Origin: Chloroflexota bacterium
Lineage (GTDB): Bacteria; Chloroflexota; Dehalococcoidia; Lucifugimonadales; JADFKI01
Reading direction: 5' to 3'
Length of the DNA: 25,689 bases
NCBI GenBank assembly: GCA_022565015.1
Contig: JADFKI010000014.1
Span: 1 to 25,689 of the forward strand
In this document: positions 22,812 through 25,689 of the stretch, piece by piece
Position numbering within the stretch: the stretch's first letter is position 1
Layout: the number at the start of each line of letters is the position of its first letter
The notes under the pieces: model-generated
Seen by the model: only the letters and a program-made list of their open reading frames with translations
The model's database searches: none
What the model was told of the DNA's origin: nothing
Translations under genes and position numbers: made by a program

Positions 22812-23990
22812 ATGATAGATATGTCCGACCTTATAATATTTTGGGCCGTCGTGGCGGTTCGATTCTTCGTACCGTTCGCGATTCCGTGGTATCCACTTCC
22901 CGGAGTGCTGGTTTCCTTAGTCGCTGACGGTATAGACCAGACGATATTCCAGCAGTACACGAACCTACCGCTGGAAAACTACCAGGGTTACGACAAAGCA
23001 CTCGATATCTATTACCTGACGATCGCCTACATGTCTACGTACCGCACCTGGACAAACATGTTCGGCTTCAAGCTGGACCGGTTCTTCTTCCATTACCGGC
23101 TGGTCGGAGTCACGCTGTTCGAGCTCATTCAGTTTCGACCTTTGATGATGATATTTCCCAACACCTTTGAGTACTTCTTCATCTTTTACGAGATCGTCCG
23201 CCTGAAATGGGACCCGAGACGCCTTGGCAAGAGGTATATTATCGCCGCTGGAGCATTGATCTGGATATTGATCAAGATGCCTCAGGAGTTCATCATCCAT
23301 ATCGCGCAGGTAGACACGACAGACTGGTTCAGCGCTCGAATCCTTGGGGCGTCAGCCGACGGACCAACGTCCGGGGGCCTGCTCTCGAACCCCTTCGGCA
23401 TCGCTGTCCTTGCTTTACTCGTGGCGCTGATTCTATTTGCCGCGTGGTGGCTCATTCGCCGATTGCCCGCCACCGACTGGAGTTTCACGTTCCTAGCGGA
23501 CGCCCATTTGGAATCCAACGGCGGACCGGACGGGAATGCAGGTACCGGAGCTCAGGCGCAAAGGTTTTTTAACATGGCGCTCGTAGAAAAGGTCGTAATG
23601 GTGTCTCTTGTCGGCATCGTCTTTGCCCAGGTCCTGCCGGATATGAGGGCCAGCAGCATCGAAATAATTGTCGCCGGGACTATTCTCATATTAATTAATT
23701 CTTCTTTGAGCCAGTGGCTTGCGCGGCAAGGGACTGGGTGGACGGCTACCTTCAGGGAGTTCATCGTGTTGTTAGCTGTCAACTTCGTACTTATTTTGAT
23801 AATTGCCATACTATTACCCACATTCGATGGGTCGATCAATCTCGTCAACGCGATATTTTTTACCTTGCTGTTCACCGTCATCTCGACCATGCTGGACCGA
23901 TTTCGGCAGCAGCATCTTGGGCGCTTGGCAACATCCCTTGATTCTGTAGCCGTCAGTGGTGGCGCATTGAGTCAAAAAGGCCACAGTTGA
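22812..23990 (+). CDS. Polytopic membrane protein of unknown function
   Basis: A 392-residue protein with about nine or ten predicted membrane helices, for example LIIFWAVVAVRFFVPFAI, VGVTLFELIQFRPLMMIF, YIIAAGALIWILIK, FGIAVLALLVALILFAAWWLI, EKVVMVSLVGIVFAQVL, EFIVLLAVNFVLILIIAILL and VNAIFFTLLFTVISTML. A polar loop of about 40 residues (220-256) separates two halves. Charged or aromatic residues around YDKALDIYYLTIAYMSTYRTW and FGFKLDRFFFHYRLVG are conserved-looking, but no transporter motif is recognised. ATG 22812 has GAGGA about nine bases upstream. It shares transcriptional direction with the lipoprotein. Confidence 0.8.
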   Translation: MIDMSDLIIFWAVVAVRFFVPFAIPWYPLPGVLVSLVADGIDQTIFQQYTNLPLENYQGYDKALDIYYLTIAYMSTYRTWTNMFGFKLDRFFFHYRLVGVTLFELIQFRPLMMIFPNTFEYFFIFYEIVRLKWDPRRLGKRYIIAAGALIWILIKMPQEFIIHIAQVDTTDWFSARILGASADGPTSGGLLSNPFGIAVLALLVALILFAAWWLIRRLPATDWSFTFLADAHLESNGGPDGNAGTGAQAQRFFNMALVEKVVMVSLVGIVFAQVLPDMRASSIEIIVAGTILILINSSLSQWLARQGTGWTATFREFIVLLAVNFVLILIIAILLPTFDGSINLVNAIFFTLLFTVISTMLDRFRQQHLGRLATSLDSVAVSGGALSQKGHS

Positions 23991-24114
23991 TGAATCGCGT
24001 TGGTTGGCGGCGCGACGCCCCACACCTCTAAGGAGCGAGGTCCTGGGGATAACGAGTCGCATCAGATCGAGATGCCGGTCGTGAGAAGAAAGAAAAAGCC
24101 GCACGATGCATCGG

Positions 24115-24123
24115 TGCTATAAT
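24115..24123 (+). promoter_or_regulatory. Extended -10 promoter of the SDR gene
   Basis: TGCTATAAT, identical to the element at 7205-7213, ends 49 bases before the SDR start, predicting a leader of about 42 bases. The rest of the 182-base gap (23991-24172) contains no credible gene. Confidence 0.6.
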
Positions 24124-24172
24124 CGGGCCTGAAAGCTACCCCAAAACTCGCCCCATTCTCAGGAGTATTCAT

Positions 24173-24922
24173 ATGGAACTGAAAGGCAAGACCGTAGTCG
24201 TGACCGGAGGCAACGGTGGTCTCGGCCAACGCATATGCTACGCATTCGCCGACGTAGGCTGCAACGTGGCGGTCGTCTACGCCAGAAGCAAGGACCAGGC
24301 AAACGAGGTCGCAGGGAAATTGGAGGCCACCGGCGTAAAGGCCCAGAGCTTCCAGTGCGACGTCACCAGTGAGCAGCAGGTGGACGGCATGGTGGCGCAG
24401 GTCCTGGAGAGCTTTGGCAGCCTCGACATCCTCATCAACGACGCCGCCTACAACAAGTGGATTCCGTTCAATGACATGGAAGCTCTGACGCTGGAGGAGT
24501 GGAACAAGATCCTCACGACGAATCTCACCGGGCCAATGCTCTGCACCAAGGCCGCGGGCGCCGCCATGAAACGCCAGGGCGCCGGCCGCATCGTAAACAT
24601 CTCCTCGGTTGCGGGGTTCACGCCCACGGGCTCATCCATCGCCTACGCCGTCTCGAAGGCCGGGCTGAACCATCTTACACGGTGCATGGCCGTGGGACTG
24701 GGACCCGAAGTCCTCGTCAACTGCATAGCTCCGGGATACATCGACGGGACCAGGGCCACCGACAATCTCACACCTGAGTATCGAGAGCGTTCCAAGGCCG
24801 CCTCAATCCTTCAGATCGCCGCTGACAAAGACGACATCGCGCGACAGGCCGTCGAGTTCTGCCGCACCGACACCATAACGGGGCAGACCCTGGTCATCGA
24901 CTCCGGCAAGTATTTCCACTGA
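24173..24922 (+). CDS. Short-chain dehydrogenase/reductase (SDR)
   Basis: A 249-residue classical SDR. VVTGGNGGLGQR is the NAD(P) binding TG-x3-G-x-G loop, and the NNAG strand is present as NDAA in DILINDAAYNKW. The catalytic Ser145-Tyr158-Lys162 appear in VNISSVAGFTPTGSSIAYAVSKAG. The C-terminus VLVNCIAPGYIDG and TITGQTLVIDSGKYFH match 3-oxoacyl-ACP reductase-like SDRs, although the substrate is not fixed by this. ATG 24173 has AGGAG about seven bases upstream, behind a TGCTATAAT promoter. A thioredoxin reductase gene follows after 100 bases. Confidence 0.93.
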   Translation: MELKGKTVVVTGGNGGLGQRICYAFADVGCNVAVVYARSKDQANEVAGKLEATGVKAQSFQCDVTSEQQVDGMVAQVLESFGSLDILINDAAYNKWIPFNDMEALTLEEWNKILTTNLTGPMLCTKAAGAAMKRQGAGRIVNISSVAGFTPTGSSIAYAVSKAGLNHLTRCMAVGLGPEVLVNCIAPGYIDGTRATDNLTPEYRERSKAASILQIAADKDDIARQAVEFCRTDTITGQTLVIDSGKYFH

Positions 24923-25022
24923 GTTATGGCGTTCGAGGCCCAGGCACCCGTTTGCACCGCCGTCGCATCGAACCTGTTGAGCGAAATATAAGACGCTAAT
25001 CCTGAGGAACTTGGAGAGTGAG

Positions 25023-25689
25023 TTGACGACAGAGCAACAGTACGACATCTTGATAATCGGACAGGGCGCGGCGGGCTATTCCGCTGCCCTCTACGCCGCC
25101 CGCTACCAGATCAAGCCCGTCATATTCGGCGCCGTATTCGGCGGAGAGACGGCCACAGGCGGCCTGATCGAGAACTACCCCGGATACCTGGAGATAGACG
25201 GCTTCGACCTGATGATGAAGTTTCAGGAGCAGGCGCTAAAGTACGACGTGCCGATAGTCAGCGAAAACATCGTGAAGCTCGAAAGGGCTGGCGATTGCTT
25301 CGAGGCCACCACCGAGGGAGGCGATGTTTACAGAGGCGCCACGGTGCTACTCGCCGTGGGTCGCGAGCGTCGCAAGCTTGGCCTCGCGCACGAGGACGAG
25401 TGGACTGGCCGCGGCGTTTCCTTCTGCTCCACGTGTGACGCGCCTCTGCATCGTGGGAACACGGTCGCCGTGGTAGGTGGTGGAGACGCCGCCGTCAAGG
25501 GCGCGGTGCTGTTGAGCAAATACGCCGAAAAGGTTTATATCATCTACCGCCAGGCCGAGTTCACAAGGCCCGAGGCCGCGAACCTGCGTCAAATGCAGGC
25601 GCAGGAGAACATCACTCCGCTCCTGAGCACCAACGTCGTCGAGCTAAGGGGAAGCGACGGCCTGGATGGGGTAAGGCTGGACCGGGCGT
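25023..25689 (+). CDS. Thioredoxin reductase-like flavoprotein (5' part, runs off window)
   Basis: The first 222 residues of a low-molecular-weight thioredoxin reductase-type FAD/NAD(P)H disulfide oxidoreductase; the usual total is about 310. The FAD dinucleotide fold is ILIIGQGAAGYSAALYAAR, followed by FGGETATGGLIENYPGY, and the redox pair is SFCSTCDA (Cys135, Cys138). The second nucleotide fold is VAVVGGGDAAVKGAV. The usual HRR-x3-R motif that holds the NADPH 2'-phosphate reads YRQAEFTRPE, so NADH or another donor is possible. The start is TTG 25023 with GGAG six bases upstream. It follows the SDR gene on the same strand. Confidence 0.9.
   Translation, partial: MTTEQQYDILIIGQGAAGYSAALYAARYQIKPVIFGAVFGGETATGGLIENYPGYLEIDGFDLMMKFQEQALKYDVPIVSENIVKLERAGDCFEATTEGGDVYRGATVLLAVGRERRKLGLAHEDEWTGRGVSFCSTCDAPLHRGNTVAVVGGGDAAVKGAVLLSKYAEKVYIIYRQAEFTRPEAANLRQMQAQENITPLLSTNVVELRGSDGLDGVRLDRA

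Overview
The window looks like a chromosomal segment from a moderately high-GC bacterium. The most likely source is Chloroflexota, perhaps a Dehalococcoidia or SAR202-like lineage. That is an inference from gene content: a surface protein with a Thr-Pro-Asn low-complexity tail of the kind common in Chloroflexota, a PPOX/F420-type flavoprotein, frequent GTG and TTG starts, and short hairpin-rich intergenic repeats. No rRNA is present and taxonomy cannot be proved from the window.

Layout. At 1-1409 lies the end of a thiamine thiazole/phosphate operon, thiG (partial)-thiE-thiS. A class I methyltransferase and tRNA-Glu(UUC) follow on the minus strand (1414-2362). Next is a 470-base repeat-rich gap, then argC and an endonuclease III gene, both minus. 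A HEAT-repeat protein (plus) and a ROK sugar kinase (minus) overlap tail to tail at 6094-6103. From 7270 to 14433 runs the main metabolic block: E1-alpha, E1-beta, a 3-hydroxyacyl-CoA dehydrogenase, an E2 acyltransferase with two subunit-binding domains, an AcoX-type kinase and a gamma-glutamyltransferase-like Ntn-hydrolase. AcoX beside the E1/E2 genes points to an acetoin-dehydrogenase-type complex rather than housekeeping pyruvate dehydrogenase. E3 is not in the window.

After the block come two VOC (glyoxalase-fold) proteins and a large single-pass membrane protein, all minus, then a DCC-family thiol protein and an unrecognised 193-residue protein (plus). A RidA-like protein and a threonine dehydratase-like enzyme are divergently transcribed, a meaningful pair because RidA proteins quench the enamines that such dehydratases release. 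A compact minus-strand operon (methyltransferase, Nudix hydrolase, PPOX flavoprotein) follows, then a lipoprotein and a polytopic membrane protein, an SDR oxidoreductase, and the first two thirds of a thioredoxin reductase.

The most interesting non-coding signals are two short inverted-repeat elements (8309-8442 and 17376-17495). They have related ends, and each is flanked by a 5-bp direct repeat of the form CTNAG, which suggests MITEs moved by one transposase family with a strict target rule. One sits inside the acetoin-type operon between the E1-alpha and E1-beta genes. The most interesting protein-level oddities are a ThiS ending in Gly-Gly-Gly-Cys instead of a free diglycine, a RidA without its usual catalytic Arg beside its expected partner enzyme, and a thioredoxin reductase with a degenerate NADPH-phosphate motif. 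I see no CRISPR array, complete insertion sequence, phage or obvious defence system.
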